A DNA stretch of 64,000 nucleotides from Virgibacillus doumboii (GCF_902806455.1 NZ_CADCWQ010000001.1:2108001-2172000); one strand, 5' to 3'; shown: positions 55,595 to 64,000, counted from the stretch's first letter. Translations and numbers: made by a program. The notes: generated from the letters alone by a model not told the origin.

Positions 55595-56101
55595 CATAAA
55601 CTGCGAAGTAACTGTTGGAATGTTTGCTATAAGGCCACTCCTCGCCCCACCGTCCGGGATTGCTCCGGGCGGATGCTTTCACACCTCAGGGTACCAAGGC
55701 GACATTTGCTCATAAATTCTTTTTCGCAGTGTCTTCTTAGCCGCGGGCACTGCCTCAGCCTCCGTTGCGAAAACCACTCTGCGGGGTCTTCAGACTCGTG
55801 CTGGGACTGCGATTACTCGTCCCACCGAAAACCTTTGTTCCCGCAAGAATCACCGCCCTCCGCTCACCCGGACTAGTGAAGTGGAATTGATGTGTTTTTT
55901 TATAACGATTACTGCTCCTACCATGGATCATAAACGTGAAACCAGCGGAGGAAATACACGGAGACTCCTGTGGGAGCAGAGGCCTAGATGAGACTCCGCA
56001 GCGACGAAGGAGCAAGGAGGCTCATCAGCCGCCCACGGAAAGCGAAGTGTATTTCCGCAGCGGCGGACTAACAATCATATAAAGTTATGTCGCAGTTTAT
56101 G
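55595..56101. repeat. MITE-like element with perfect 12-bp terminal inverted repeats
   Basis: CATAAACTGCGA (55595-55606) and TCGCAGTTTATG (56090-56101) are perfect inverted repeats. The 507-base interior parallels the copy at 30636-31023 but carries an additional 61-base block at 55681-55741. Short frames inside are not credible genes. No target-site duplication is obvious. Confidence 0.85.
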
Positions 56102-56155
56102 GAAATTACGAAGTTAGATTTCATTCTCTAATTGCAGCAAAAAATATTTGGAAAA

Positions 56156-56187
56156 CAAAAAAAGGCTAGTCACAGGCTAACCTTTTA
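56156..56187 (-). terminator. moeA-moaA-ywpF operon terminator
   Basis: AAAAGGTTAG and CTAGCCTTTT pair with one mismatch, with a T7 tract on the minus strand. Confidence 0.8.
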
Positions 56188-56595
56188 AGTTTCTTCTTTA
56201 AACTTTTCCAATAGTTTATCTCCGCTGTAACCTTGATCAATCAGCTTTTTTAACTTTTCTTCAATAATTTCCTTATGCTGGTCGATAATAGTTCCCCGGA
56301 AAAGGACGTTCATATGTGCCCCTATTTTGTTAACACCTGTTATTGTAGTAATAAAAGTTGCCGGTTCGTTCGATTCTGTAGTGATTTTCACCTGTATTAA
56401 TATTTCTTCTTTTTTATTATTTAATTTGGCGAAAAAATCATAGTACTCATGCTGGAGGTATGCTTCTACAATCCATTGGTTGGTTTCATCTTCCCGATTA
56501 ATAATCAACCCATCCAACAGTGGAAATGATTCACGAACAATGTTGGAATTTTGATTATCAAGGATTCCCAATGAAGCGAGTTTAAATGTTTTCAT
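56185..56595 (-). CDS. ywpF: YwpF-like protein
   Basis: A 136-residue protein starting MKTFKLASLGI with LIINREDETNQWIVEAYL near residues 30-47, matching the YwpF family. In Bacillus subtilis ywpF is expressed under the control of biofilm regulators and its function is unclear. AGGAGGTG precedes the ATG. It is 18 bases after moaA, at the end of that operon. Confidence 0.85.
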   Translation of the reverse strand: MKTFKLASLGILDNQNSNIVRESFPLLDGLIINREDETNQWIVEAYLQHEYYDFFAKLNNKKEEILIQVKITTESNEPATFITTITGVNKIGAHMNVLFRGTIIDQHKEIIEEKLKKLIDQGYSGDKLLEKFKEET

Positions 56596-56613
56596 CCATT
56601 CACCTCCTGCCCC

Positions 56614-57636
56614 TTATCCTCCAATGTAAGACATTTCGATTTTCTTACGGTTACTTTTCGTATGCTCCGCACGCTCTTCGGAGTAACGGTCCTTCCTTCT
56701 TCCCCAGAGACCTGTTAATTCATCTTCAAGTTGTTCGTCAGTCAGCTCATTACGCATCTTTTCCCGGATATCAAATCCGCTTGATGCAAATAAGCATGTA
56801 TACAGCTTGCCATCAGCCGACAACCGAATTCGTGTGCACGACCCGCAAAATGAATCGGTAACAGAAGAAATAACACCTATTTCTCCTCCGCCATCTTTAT
56901 AGCGATATCTTGATGCGACCTCACCATAATAATTTTCTTCAGCAGGCTCAAGCGGCATTTCTTTGTCAATCATGTCAATAATCTGTTTTTTGGAAACAAC
57001 ATGTTTAAAATCCCAGCCGTTATGATTGCCGACATCCATAAATTCAATATAACGGAGGATAATATTTTTCCCTTTGAAATACCTGGCCATCGGGAGAACC
57101 TGACTTTCATTCATTCCTTTTTTAACAACCATATTCAATTTCACCTGTAATCCCGCTTTTTGGGCTGCTTCAATTCCTTTCAGAACGGGACGGGAACCAA
57201 CACCTTTTCCGTTGATTTCTTTAAACACATCATCCTCAATAGCATCAAGGCTGATATTAACACGTTTAAGCCCTGCTGCCTTCAATTTCTGAGCCTGCTT
57301 TGGCAAAAATACTCCATTTGTTGTTAAGGCAATGTCGTTTATACCAGGAATATCTGCCAGCTGTTTTATTAATTGGTCCAAATTTCTGCGCATAAGGGGT
57401 TCACCGCCTGTAATTCGGATTTTCTCCACCCCTAATTTTGCAAACGTTTTGGCCAGGCGTACAATTTCATCAAAACTTAGCAATTCTTCTTCTGATAAAA
57501 ATACATAGTCACTGCCGAATATCTCTTTTGGCATACAATATGTACAACGAAAATTGCATTTATCTATAACTGAAATACGGAGGTCCTTCAGTACTCTTCC
57601 AAAATGATCTTTTACTGGTGCTGCATTATTTTGCAC
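56614..57636 (-). CDS. moaA: GTP 3',8-cyclase MoaA
   Basis: A 340-residue radical SAM enzyme that starts molybdenum cofactor synthesis. The N-terminal cluster motif is [10 protein letters not shown] near residues 28-37. The C-terminal cluster cysteines are in [10 protein letters not shown] and later YTCLFAS, and the chain ends in YIGG, the GG tail needed for activity. Start GTG 57636 follows AAAGGAG at normal spacing. It is 21 bases downstream of moeA. Confidence 0.95.
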   Translation of the reverse strand: MQNNAAPVKDHFGRVLKDLRISVIDKCNFRCTYCMPKEIFGSDYVFLSEEELLSFDEIVRLAKTFAKLGVEKIRITGGEPLMRRNLDQLIKQLADIPGINDIALTTNGVFLPKQAQKLKAAGLKRVNISLDAIEDDVFKEINGKGVGSRPVLKGIEAAQKAGLQVKLNMVVKKGMNESQVLPMARYFKGKNIILRYIEFMDVGNHNGWDFKHVVSKKQIIDMIDKEMPLEPAEENYYGEVASRYRYKDGGGEIGVISSVTDSFCGSCTRIRLSADGKLYTCLFASSGFDIREKMRNELTDEQLEDELTGLWGRRKDRYSEERAEHTKSNRKKIEMSYIGG

Positions 57637-57657
57637 AGAAAACACTCCTTTTTTGTA

Positions 57658-58923
57658 CTAAAATTCCGGCTGCCCTCCATCATCGTTCAGCAACAATACA
57701 TCTACCTGATCACCCGGTTTGAAGCCACGTGTGCCACCAGGCAGAACCATTAAGCTTATGGAATAAGCCAATGAAGTTACAACATTTGATTTATCCATTC
57801 CTGCCAGGTGTACATTGACCCTTCCTTCATCATCATAGGTTATGTAACTCCGTACAAATCGCATAAATGGATTTGGTTTTGGAAATTCATCTGCCAATGT
57901 TGCCTTAATCCGCTTTAAGAAAGGATTGCGGCTTTGCAGGTAATGCTGCAAAATCGGTCGGGCATACAATTCAAACCCTACATAACATGCAGAGGGATTG
58001 CCAGACAGACCGAATAATAACTGATTCCCAACAGAAGCGACCGTTGTTACGCTGCCCGGACGCATTTGAATTTTATTAAAAAGTACAGTTGCACCCAATT
58101 TTTCATAAATGGCGGGCATTAAGTCAAAATCACCAACTGAAACACCTCCAGTAGTAATTAAAATATCCACTTCCGCTAATGCCTGCTTAATCAATTTATA
58201 GCTTGGATCAAACTCATCTGCCAGCTTCCCGAAATATTTATACTCTGCTCCTGCGCGGATAATTTGTGATTCAATCATATACCCATTGGAATTTCTGATT
58301 TTTCCCGGCTGAAGTTCTTCATCAACATCAAGCAGCTCAGTACCAGTTGCGATTATTCCAACTACCGGTTTTTTTGCTACTGGCACTTCACTGTAACCGA
58401 AAGTAGCGAGAATTGCTTTAACGCCGGGATTTATTAGTGTTCCCTTTTCAATCAGCTTTTTCCCGGAAGACATTTCGGAGCCTTCCTGGATTATATTTTG
58501 TCCTTCTTTCATTGTTCGCTTAATGGACATATATGGTTGGCTATTTTTTTCGTACGCCTTGCATATTTCAAACATGGCAACACAATCAGCACCCTCAGGA
58601 ATTTTTGCTCCAGTCATGATCCGTGTCGCCTGTCCTCTACCCAGTTTAATTGTTGGAACCTGACCGGCACCAATATGTTCAACAACCTCAAGTTCCACCG
58701 GATTATCCGAACCAGCTTCCAACGTATCCTCTGAACGTAATGCAAACCCATCATATGGTGATTTGGCAAACGGCGGCAATGGATGTGTTGCCACGATATC
58801 CTGCCCGAGTCTTCTATTATCGCAATCATTTATCGATACATATTCCGTACTTCCCTGCAATCGATGTTTCCACACATAATTAATCGCTTCCTGTACCGGA
58901 ATAGGTTTTCGTCTCTCAACCAT
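57658..58923 (-). CDS. moeA: Molybdopterin molybdenumtransferase MoeA
   Basis: A 421-residue enzyme that inserts molybdate into adenylylated molybdopterin. Landmarks are PFAKSPYDGFA near residues 50-60, MTGAKIPEGADCV near 101-113, the MoCF-domain TTGGVSVGDFD near 245-255 and GLSGNPSACYVGFEL near 301-315. ATG 58923 after GGAAGG gives the usual MVERRKPIPV start. It heads the moeA-moaA-ywpF unit; no other molybdopterin genes are in the window. Confidence 0.95.
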   Translation of the reverse strand: MVERRKPIPVQEAINYVWKHRLQGSTEYVSINDCDNRRLGQDIVATHPLPPFAKSPYDGFALRSEDTLEAGSDNPVELEVVEHIGAGQVPTIKLGRGQATRIMTGAKIPEGADCVAMFEICKAYEKNSQPYMSIKRTMKEGQNIIQEGSEMSSGKKLIEKGTLINPGVKAILATFGYSEVPVAKKPVVGIIATGTELLDVDEELQPGKIRNSNGYMIESQIIRAGAEYKYFGKLADEFDPSYKLIKQALAEVDILITTGGVSVGDFDLMPAIYEKLGATVLFNKIQMRPGSVTTVASVGNQLLFGLSGNPSACYVGFELYARPILQHYLQSRNPFLKRIKATLADEFPKPNPFMRFVRSYITYDDEGRVNVHLAGMDKSNVVTSLAYSISLMVLPGGTRGFKPGDQVDVLLLNDDGGQPEF

Positions 58924-59083
58924 TCGTATCAAACCTTCCATTGCAATTCGTTACTCCAAGTGTAACAAAAACAGTGGAAAATTGATATTTACAACGCCCA
59001 GTTAATTGTGAATGTTTCATGTCTTTTTCTTTTGGGAACTTAATCACAAAGACATTAAGACTGACTAAACAGGAGTGATACGT

Positions 59084-59233
59084 ATGGCAGATAAAGATAT
59101 GGAAATAGAACGCAAAGAAAAGAAATCTGATTCCAGTAAAGTCGGTGTTGCCTTAATCAAGTACGCAACCTATCTGATTATCTTCTTTGGAATACTATGG
59201 TTTTTGATCAGCTACGTCTTCCCAATGCTCTAA
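59084..59233 (+). CDS. 49-residue single-span membrane protein
   Basis: The short protein begins MADKDMEIERKEKKSDSSKV and has one hydrophobic helix at about 21-47 (YLIIFFGILWFLISYVF), so a charged cytoplasmic N-terminus and a membrane tail. AGGAG lies eight bases before the ATG and the gene has its own region before a terminator. I do not recognise the family. Confidence 0.7.
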   Translation: MADKDMEIERKEKKSDSSKVGVALIKYATYLIIFFGILWFLISYVFPML

Positions 59234-59283
59234 GTTTGAGCCGGACGAACTGACCAGTCAATAAACTAAGACAAGCATCCCCC

Positions 59284-59313
59284 AAAAAACATCACTTATA
59301 GTGGTGTTTTTTT
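59284..59313 (+). terminator. Terminator of the 49-residue gene
   Basis: ACATCAC pairs with GTGGTGT around 5 bases, followed by T7. Confidence 0.82.
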
Positions 59314-59365
59314 AATATTCGTTTTAGTATAATTAAATTATATATTCGCAATTTAGGGGATGCTT

Positions 59366-60079
59366 ATGATGTTTAAACGGCTATTATTATTATTGATTAT
59401 ATTTCTTGCAGCCTGCACAAATGAACCGGTACTCGTAAAAAAAGACACTCCGCCGGAAGATCCCAACAAGAAACCGGAAATCGTGGAACAGCAGCATGAT
59501 AATGAAGAAGAAGTTGATGAATTTATTGAATTTGTTTTACCTGATGAAAAAGTAATGATTAATTTGGAAATGGTGCCAATTCTGAATGAATATTTGCATG
59601 CATCCCAGGACCGCAAAAAAGTAATAGAGCAAATGAGTATTGATCGTATGGATGTTACCGGTAAAAGCCTCTATTTACTAAAGTTCTCCTGCCATAATGA
59701 TATTTGTTCTTATATGTTGCTTGACCAAACAAAAGATAATCAGGCATATTTAATTGCTGATCTGGCAAAATTAATCCAAATGGAAGTTTCACTTGACGAA
59801 ACAAAAATTTTATTCCATTTTGACAGGAATATTCAATCACCAGTTCCGCCTTCAGACATTGTTGTAATCGAATTGGAAAAATGGGAGCCTGTTTCACTTG
59901 TAAACCAGACAAGTGACAAAGAAATACTCGATTATAAATGGCCGATCATTACAGCTGACTGGAACGAGGATCAAACCATTTCGGCTACCATTCCAGACAT
60001 TGGAGAACCGAATCTTCAACAGTGGAATGAAAGTGATCAACCAACAAAACGTATTGAATTCTCTATAGAAGCAAATTAA
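59366..60079 (+). CDS. Lipoprotein, unknown function
   Basis: A 237-residue lipoprotein with lipobox LAAC near residue 17 and then an acidic Glu/Asp/Pro-rich linker (about 18-60). The globular part contains FSCHNDICSYMLLDQTKDN with two cysteines near 110-128, and DYKWPIITADWNEDQT near the end. The start is set at ATG 59366, six bases after AGGGG; 59369 is also possible. No family is recognised. Confidence 0.78.
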   Translation: MMFKRLLLLLIIFLAACTNEPVLVKKDTPPEDPNKKPEIVEQQHDNEEEVDEFIEFVLPDEKVMINLEMVPILNEYLHASQDRKKVIEQMSIDRMDVTGKSLYLLKFSCHNDICSYMLLDQTKDNQAYLIADLAKLIQMEVSLDETKILFHFDRNIQSPVPPSDIVVIELEKWEPVSLVNQTSDKEILDYKWPIITADWNEDQTISATIPDIGEPNLQQWNESDQPTKRIEFSIEAN

Positions 60080-60088
60080 TAGAAAATA

Positions 60089-60125
60089 AGAAAACAGCAT
60101 CGTTTAATCCGGATGCTGTTTTTTA
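60089..60125. terminator. Terminator between two convergent envelope genes
   Basis: AAAACAGCATC and GATGCTGTTTT pair, with T/A runs outside. Confidence 0.9.
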
Positions 60126-60566
60126 TTCAAAAATTAAGTTTTCTTCATGGTTAATCGTTATTTCTTTACCTTTCACGTTAAACCTGGACTCACTATATAA
60201 GGTGTACTCTCCTCCGCTTGGTGATTCAAAGGTTACAGGATCTTGAGGATGATAACTGTTGCCGGCTTTCAATACTTTTGTAACAGTACTTCCGGTATAA
60301 TCATGATTTTTATGTTTAAACGACACAGAGATCAGCGGGGTTTGATGTTCAATTTCAATTTCACCTTCCCCATTATATTGAATGGAGCGCAACACACGAA
60401 ATCCATCATCAATTTTTTCCACTCGAATATTCAACGTAAAATCCTCTTTATGTATTTGACCTGATTTATTGGTCGTCAACTCTGCCCCTGCCCGTCCATA
60501 AAACCAAAACGACCACGAAACACAAATAAACAAAACAATAATCCCAACAAGGATCCCCTTTTTCAT
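60123..60566 (-). CDS. Membrane-anchored extracellular protein, unknown function
   Basis: A 147-residue protein with one N-terminal span (about 4-24) and a beta-rich extracellular part (NIRVEKIDDGFRVLRSIQYN, then SVSFKHKNHDY). It has no cysteine, so it is an anchor or uncleaved signal rather than a lipoprotein. ATG 60566 follows GGAGG by eight bases. No family is recognised. It is divergent from the spoVA operon. Confidence 0.72.
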   Translation of the reverse strand: MKKGILVGIIVLFICVSWSFWFYGRAGAELTTNKSGQIHKEDFTLNIRVEKIDDGFRVLRSIQYNGEGEIEIEHQTPLISVSFKHKNHDYTGSTVTKVLKAGNSYHPQDPVTFESPSGGEYTLYSESRFNVKGKEITINHEENLIFE

Positions 60567-60714
60567 TTTCCAAGCCTCCATTCTATTATATATGACGTAT
60601 TGACCTTCCAAAAAGTTTCCAAAAAATTATCATATACAGAAAAAAATAAAACGTATAATTACCGACATTAAATTAAATTATAATAGTGAGGCGTTTATAA
60701 AAAGGAGGTTTACC

Positions 60715-60921
60715 ATGACTGTTTCAACTCAGGTTAAACAAACCATCGCCGGTTTAAAAAGTGCACAGGCTAGTTTTGAACAATTTGCATTGCAGACCGA
60801 AAATAAACAAGCTAAACAGATGTATGAAAATGCTGCACAACAAACACAAAGTATTTTACAAAGTGTTGAACCGCGAATAACCCAGATGGAGAATGAAGAA
60901 CCACAATACAAAGGTTTTTAA
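60715..60921 (+). CDS. DUF1657 protein, first gene of the second spoVA operon
   Basis: A 68-residue helical protein starting MTVSTQVKQTIAGLKSAQAS and ending EEPQYKGF, the DUF1657 pattern. A paralogue with the same EEPQYK ending closes the spoVA part at 63303-63506. DUF1657 genes occur with spoVAC-D-Eb in spoVA2mob operons, whose products affect spore heat resistance. AAAGGAGG precedes the ATG. Confidence 0.92.
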   Translation: MTVSTQVKQTIAGLKSAQASFEQFALQTENKQAKQMYENAAQQTQSILQSVEPRITQMENEEPQYKGF

Positions 60922-60973
60922 TATTAATACGAGGTTGGCAACTGCCAGCCTCTACAACCTGGAGGAATAGCTA

Positions 60974-61432
60974 ATGAACGGTTTTCGAATATTGCTTGCA
61001 ATAGGACTGATTTTTTTCCTGATAGGTTGCACACCCGAAACAGATACATCGCAAAATGATAATAATAATGTCAACTTTACTAACATTTCTGCTAAACGAT
61101 CCATTGACCAGTCGGTGTCAAATATGGCCAAACAAAGCCTAAAACCCTATAAGGAACTGAAATCCATTAACGCAGTAAACGTTGGAGAAAACCTTATTAT
61201 TGCAGTTGATGTGTACCAGAATGAACGTTTCGGATTAGCGGATATCCGCAAAAAATTGCACAAAAAAATGGAAAAAGCATTTCCCAGCCACAAAGTTAAG
61301 CTATCAACAGACAAAAAATTAATTATTGAAGTAGATAAGCTGGAAAAACAAATTGAAGAGGGAAATATCTCTAGAGAAAAGCTTAAGAAAAAAGTGAAAC
61401 ATCTCGTCAAATTGGATAATGAACAAACATAG
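60974..61432 (+). CDS. YhcN/YlaJ-family spore lipoprotein in spoVA operon
   Basis: A 152-residue lipoprotein with lipobox LIGC near residue 19, a short Asn-rich linker, and a YhcN/YlaJ-type domain (INAVNVGENLIIAVDVYQNE then DIRKKLHKKMEKAFPSHKV). It ends in a charged helix. It is a paralogue of YlaJ at 9220-9825 but shorter. Its place between DUF1657 and spoVAC is that seen in spoVA2mob operons. AACCTGGAGGA lies before the ATG. Confidence 0.88.
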   Translation: MNGFRILLAIGLIFFLIGCTPETDTSQNDNNNVNFTNISAKRSIDQSVSNMAKQSLKPYKELKSINAVNVGENLIIAVDVYQNERFGLADIRKKLHKKMEKAFPSHKVKLSTDKKLIIEVDKLEKQIEEGNISREKLKKKVKHLVKLDNEQT

Positions 61433-61451
61433 GGAAAAGAGTGAGTGAATC

Positions 61452-61931
61452 ATGGCAGATAAGAAAAAGAAAAAATTACCGCCAAGCGCACAAAAATATC
61501 AAGCGTTCCAAAAGCATAGAGAAGTAAAGAGACCTATTGTAAAGAACTGCATTAAAGCTTTTTTTGTAGGTGGATTTATTTGTTTTATCGGCCAGATTAT
61601 CTCTACGTTTTATATCTATTTTTTTGAATTCACCGAACAGACGGTTGGTAATCCAACCGTTGCCACCCTGATCTTTATTACCATGTTTTTAACCGGGTTT
61701 GGGGTGTACGATCGTATCGGCCAATTTGCCGGAGCTGGTTCTGCTGTACCTGTCACCGGATTTGGGAATGCAGTTATTTCTGCTGCAATTGAACATCGGA
61801 CGGAAGGGTTTGTTTTAGGTGTTGGTGGCAACATGTTTAAACTTGCTGGATCGGTAATCCTGTTTGGGGTGTTTTCTGCGTTTATCATTTCTTTAATTAA
61901 AACAATTCTGATTCAATGGGGTGGCTTGTAA
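61452..61931 (+). CDS. spoVAC: Stage V sporulation protein AC
   Basis: A 159-residue inner spore membrane protein with a Lys-rich cytoplasmic start (MADKKKKKLPPSAQKY) and four hydrophobic segments. SpoVAC homologues form the dipicolinic-acid channel and act as mechanosensitive proteins in germination. The TGFGVYDRIGQFAGAGSAVP segment parallels that of SpoVAEb in this operon. Its TAA overlaps the spoVAD ATG. Confidence 0.94.
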   Translation: MADKKKKKLPPSAQKYQAFQKHREVKRPIVKNCIKAFFVGGFICFIGQIISTFYIYFFEFTEQTVGNPTVATLIFITMFLTGFGVYDRIGQFAGAGSAVPVTGFGNAVISAAIEHRTEGFVLGVGGNMFKLAGSVILFGVFSAFIISLIKTILIQWGGL

Positions 61932-62947
61932 TGTTAGCCGGACACCGTACATGGATTTTCGAAAATAAGCCGGTCATTATTTCAACTGGTACCGTTGGAG
62001 GACCTTTTGAAGCAAACGGAAACATCCCAAATGATATCGATATATTACATGATGACATGTGGCTTAAGCAGGAAACGTTTGAAAAAGCCCAGCGGATTAT
62101 GATGGAAGAAGCATCCCAATTTGCCATAAAGAACAGTCTGATAGAAAAAGAACAAGTACAATTCTTTATCAGCGGTGACCTGATTAATCAAATAACACCA
62201 ACCAGTTTTGCAGCCAAAACGTTGGATATGCCCTATTTTGGGCTGTTCAGTGCCTGTGCAACAACAACTGAAAGCCTGGCACTTGCCGCCTATCTTATAA
62301 ATAGCGGCGGAGCAGAATATATTTTAAGCGGGACCAGCAGCCATAATGCAGCTACAGAAAAGCAATTCCGTTACCCAACTGAGTATGGCGGACAAAAACC
62401 CCCAACTGCACAATGGACAGTAACAGGGGCAGGATGTGCACTGGTTGCCAAAGAAGGAGATGGCCCAAGAATTACATCGGCAACCATCGGTAAAGTTATT
62501 GATATGGGAATGACTGACCCATTTAATATGGGTGGTGCAATGGCCCCTGCTGCCGTTGATACTATCGAAACACATCTGCGTGAACGCAATGTTGACCCTT
62601 CTTACTATGATTTAATCATTACCGGAGATCTTGGCCATGTCGGCCGCGAGGTTTCATTGGATCTTCTCCAGAAAAAAAACATTGCGGTAACCGAAGAGAA
62701 TTATAAAGACTGCGGGTTAACCATCTACAGAGAAGACCAGCCTGTCCTGTCCGGAGCAAGTGGAGCGGCTTGCTCATCAGTAGTGCTATACGGACATTTT
62801 TTAAATCTGATGAAACAAAAAGAACTAAACCGTATTCTCGTTGTTGCAACAGGTTCACTGCATTCACCGCTTAGTGTACAGCAGAACGACTCCATTCCTT
62901 GTATTGCACATGCAGTTTCTATCGAATCAGGAAGTGATATACAATGA
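61931..62947 (+). CDS. spoVAD: Stage V sporulation protein AD
   Basis: A 338-residue soluble protein with a ketoacyl-synthase-like (thiolase) fold that binds dipicolinic acid on the outer face of the spore inner membrane. Landmarks are [13 protein letters not shown] near residues 19-31, [13 protein letters not shown] near 104-116 (the Cys position of the thiolase fold) and [20 protein letters not shown] near 134-153. The start overlaps the spoVAC stop (TAATG) with GGGGTGG upstream, so the two are translationally coupled. Confidence 0.95.
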   Translation: MLAGHRTWIFENKPVIISTGTVGGPFEANGNIPNDIDILHDDMWLKQETFEKAQRIMMEEASQFAIKNSLIEKEQVQFFISGDLINQITPTSFAAKTLDMPYFGLFSACATTTESLALAAYLINSGGAEYILSGTSSHNAATEKQFRYPTEYGGQKPPTAQWTVTGAGCALVAKEGDGPRITSATIGKVIDMGMTDPFNMGGAMAPAAVDTIETHLRERNVDPSYYDLIITGDLGHVGREVSLDLLQKKNIAVTEENYKDCGLTIYREDQPVLSGASGAACSSVVLYGHFLNLMKQKELNRILVVATGSLHSPLSVQQNDSIPCIAHAVSIESGSDIQ

Positions 62948-63294
62948 TTTTTTTCTGGGCATTTGTCGTTGGTGGGCTGATTTGTGTAATTGGACAGATT
63001 ATGTTTGATGTTTTCAAGTTTAATCCGGGACTTACCCTCAGCATTCTTGTTGTAGCAGGTGCCATCTTGGACGGTTTTGGCCTGTACGAACCATTAATCG
63101 ACTTTGCAGGCGCCGGTGCAACCGTACCAATAACAAGCTTTGGAAATTCACTTGTACATGGCGCGATGGATGAAGCAGAAAAACATGGATTGATAGGTGT
63201 TGTAACCGGAATGTTCGAAGTAACGAGTGCCGGTATTTCTGCTGCCATTATTTTTGGAATGATTGGTGCAATCATCTTTAAACCGAAAGGATAG
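62944..63294 (+). CDS. spoVAE: Stage V sporulation protein AEb
   Basis: A 116-residue membrane protein with three to four spans and the core [20 protein letters not shown] near residues 54-73. With SpoVAC it makes up the dipicolinate channel. ATGA overlap with spoVAD indicates coupling. It is the Eb type, without a SpoVAEa partner in this operon. Confidence 0.94.
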   Translation: MIFFWAFVVGGLICVIGQIMFDVFKFNPGLTLSILVVAGAILDGFGLYEPLIDFAGAGATVPITSFGNSLVHGAMDEAEKHGLIGVVTGMFEVTSAGISAAIIFGMIGAIIFKPKG

Positions 63295-63302
63295 GATAAG
63301 AA

Positions 63303-63506
63303 ATGACTGTCGGATCACAGGTAAAAAGCTGTTATTCATCGGTGAAAAACGTTGATGCAACGCTTGAATCATTAGCCAACAAAACACAAAGTCCAGAAGC
63401 TGGAGAAGCATTTGAAGAAGCACAGGAAATCATTGCTCAGGTTAAGGAAGATTTGAAAAACCAGGTTATATACCTTGCCAAAGAGGAACCACAGTATAAA
63501 AACTAA
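63303..63506 (+). CDS. DUF1657 protein, second copy
   Basis: A 67-residue helical protein (MTVGSQVKSCYSSVKNVDAT, ending EEPQYKN), paralogous to the product of 60715-60921. AGGATAAG precedes the ATG, eight bases after spoVAE. It sits directly before the DUF421 gene, and in spoVA2mob-type clusters the corresponding 2Duf protein combines DUF421 and DUF1657. Confidence 0.92.
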   Translation: MTVGSQVKSCYSSVKNVDATLESLANKTQSPEAGEAFEEAQEIIAQVKEDLKNQVIYLAKEEPQYKN

Positions 63507-63527
63507 ACACGGAACAGGAGGGATTCC

Positions 63528-64000
63528 ATGCCAGGGTGGGTTGAGATTGTAATCCGATCATTGAGTTTACTGGTTGCATTATTTTTTATTACTAAAATGC
63601 TTGGTAAAAAGCAAATGGCACAACTGGATATTTTTCAATATATAACCGGGATTGTTATTGGCAGTATTGTTGCAACACATGTAACAGATTTATCAACCCA
63701 GTTTGAATACGCGATTATTGCGCTTCTGATCTGGTTTCTCGTACCATTAGGTGTGGAGTTTTTATCACTGAAAAGCAAACGATTTCGTAATTTCAGCCAG
63801 GGCAAAGGAACAGTTTTTATTCAAAATGGAAAAATCATGGAGGATAATCTGAAAAAAGAACGATTTACAACAGATGACCTGCTTGAAGAATTACGTAATA
63901 ACAAAATTTATAATGCAGCTGATGTGGAATTTGCTGTTCTTGAACCAACAGGGAAAGTAAATGTGTTGCCTAAAAAAGAATACCAGCCACTAACGGCCAA
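63528..64000 (+). CDS. DUF421 (YetF-like/2Duf) membrane protein, partial
   Basis: The first 157 codons of a DUF421 membrane protein; the gene continues past the window. It has about three spans in the first 90 residues (RSLSLLVALFFITKMLGKKQ, YITGIVIGSIVATHV, IIALLIWFLVPLGVEF), then the DUF421 cytoplasmic domain (GTVFIQNGKIMEDNLKKERF, TTDDLLEELR). If the missing end carries DUF1657, this is 2Duf, the protein linked to high spore heat resistance. AGGAGGG precedes the ATG. Confidence 0.9.
   Translation, partial: MPGWVEIVIRSLSLLVALFFITKMLGKKQMAQLDIFQYITGIVIGSIVATHVTDLSTQFEYAIIALLIWFLVPLGVEFLSLKSKRFRNFSQGKGTVFIQNGKIMEDNLKKERFTTDDLLEELRNNKIYNAADVEFAVLEPTGKVNVLPKKEYQPLTA

Noticed and set aside
55413..56015. 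Open frames on both strands around the repeat at 55595
   Set aside because: They coincide with repeat copies, and similar peptides appear at 23790-24047 only because the DNA block is shared.
60596..60714. Sigma-G type promoter before the spoVA operon
   Set aside because: The region is AT-rich with CATATAC and GTATAAT-like strings, but no pair fits the -35/-10 spacing well enough to report.

Overview
The window is a low-GC, spore-forming Bacillaceae chromosome segment, most like the halophilic Virgibacillus/Oceanobacillus/Lentibacillus group. That placement is inferred from Bacillus subtilis-like gene order (the cta-pycA-ftsW, yla, ykt, pdh, rnjA and yku blocks), strong AGGAGG-type ribosome sites, many TTG/GTG starts, sporulation genes, and genes for potassium and compatible-solute uptake. 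Species cannot be fixed from the sequence alone.

Layout. 1-7855: heme A synthesis and caa3 oxidase (ctaC, ctaB, divergent ctaA), pyruvate carboxylase and FtsW. 8.1-12.5 kb: the yla block (ylaN, ylaL, ylaJ, ylaI, ylaH, ylaF), suhB and a ykzI-like gene; typA and ylaK, expected nearby from B. subtilis, are not here. 12.8-16 kb: yktB, yktA, a nitronate monooxygenase-type flavoprotein, the dual-function small RNA SR1 with its peptide SR1P, and a lipoprotein polysaccharide deacetylase. 16.4-25.5 kb: a BCCT osmolyte carrier with an apparent ATT start, the pdhABCD operon, ykyA and def. 25.8-30.4 kb: an unknown 32-residue peptide, rpoY-rnjA, a decayed pyruvate-oxidase-like gene and ktrC. 31-39.8 kb: a heterodimeric ABC exporter, then the yku block (ykuV, ykuU, ykuT, ykuS, dapL, dapH, cbpB). 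39.9-48.2 kb: czrA-czcD, fadH, a Sco protein, ykyB, an EamA carrier, a ric/scdA gene broken by an in-frame TGA behind an Fnr-like box, an FbpB-like peptide, patA and a Spo0E-like peptide. 48.3-55.3 kb: a PilZ protein, a signal peptidase, a zinc-ribbon membrane protein paired with an HtrA-like protease, a GGDEF-EAL protein and a KtrB/KtrD-type potassium channel. 56.2-60.6 kb: moeA-moaA-ywpF and small envelope proteins. 60.7-64.0 kb: a second, mobile-type spoVA operon (spoVA2mob-like) running off the window end.

Common threads are envelope growth and peptidoglycan precursors (ftsW; dapH, patA and dapL make up the acetyl branch of diaminopimelate synthesis), central carbon entry (pdh, pycA), and probable cyclic di-AMP targets (KtrC, the KtrD-type channel's partner system, CbpB/DarB, PycA).

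Intergenic gaps carry a family of GC-richer, MITE-like repeats with related terminal inverted repeats ending in CATAAACTGCGA-like sequence. One copy holds a seven-unit 52-bp tandem array, and two copies share a nested block of about 61 bp at the same internal point. Nearly every transcription unit ends in a recognisable intrinsic terminator.
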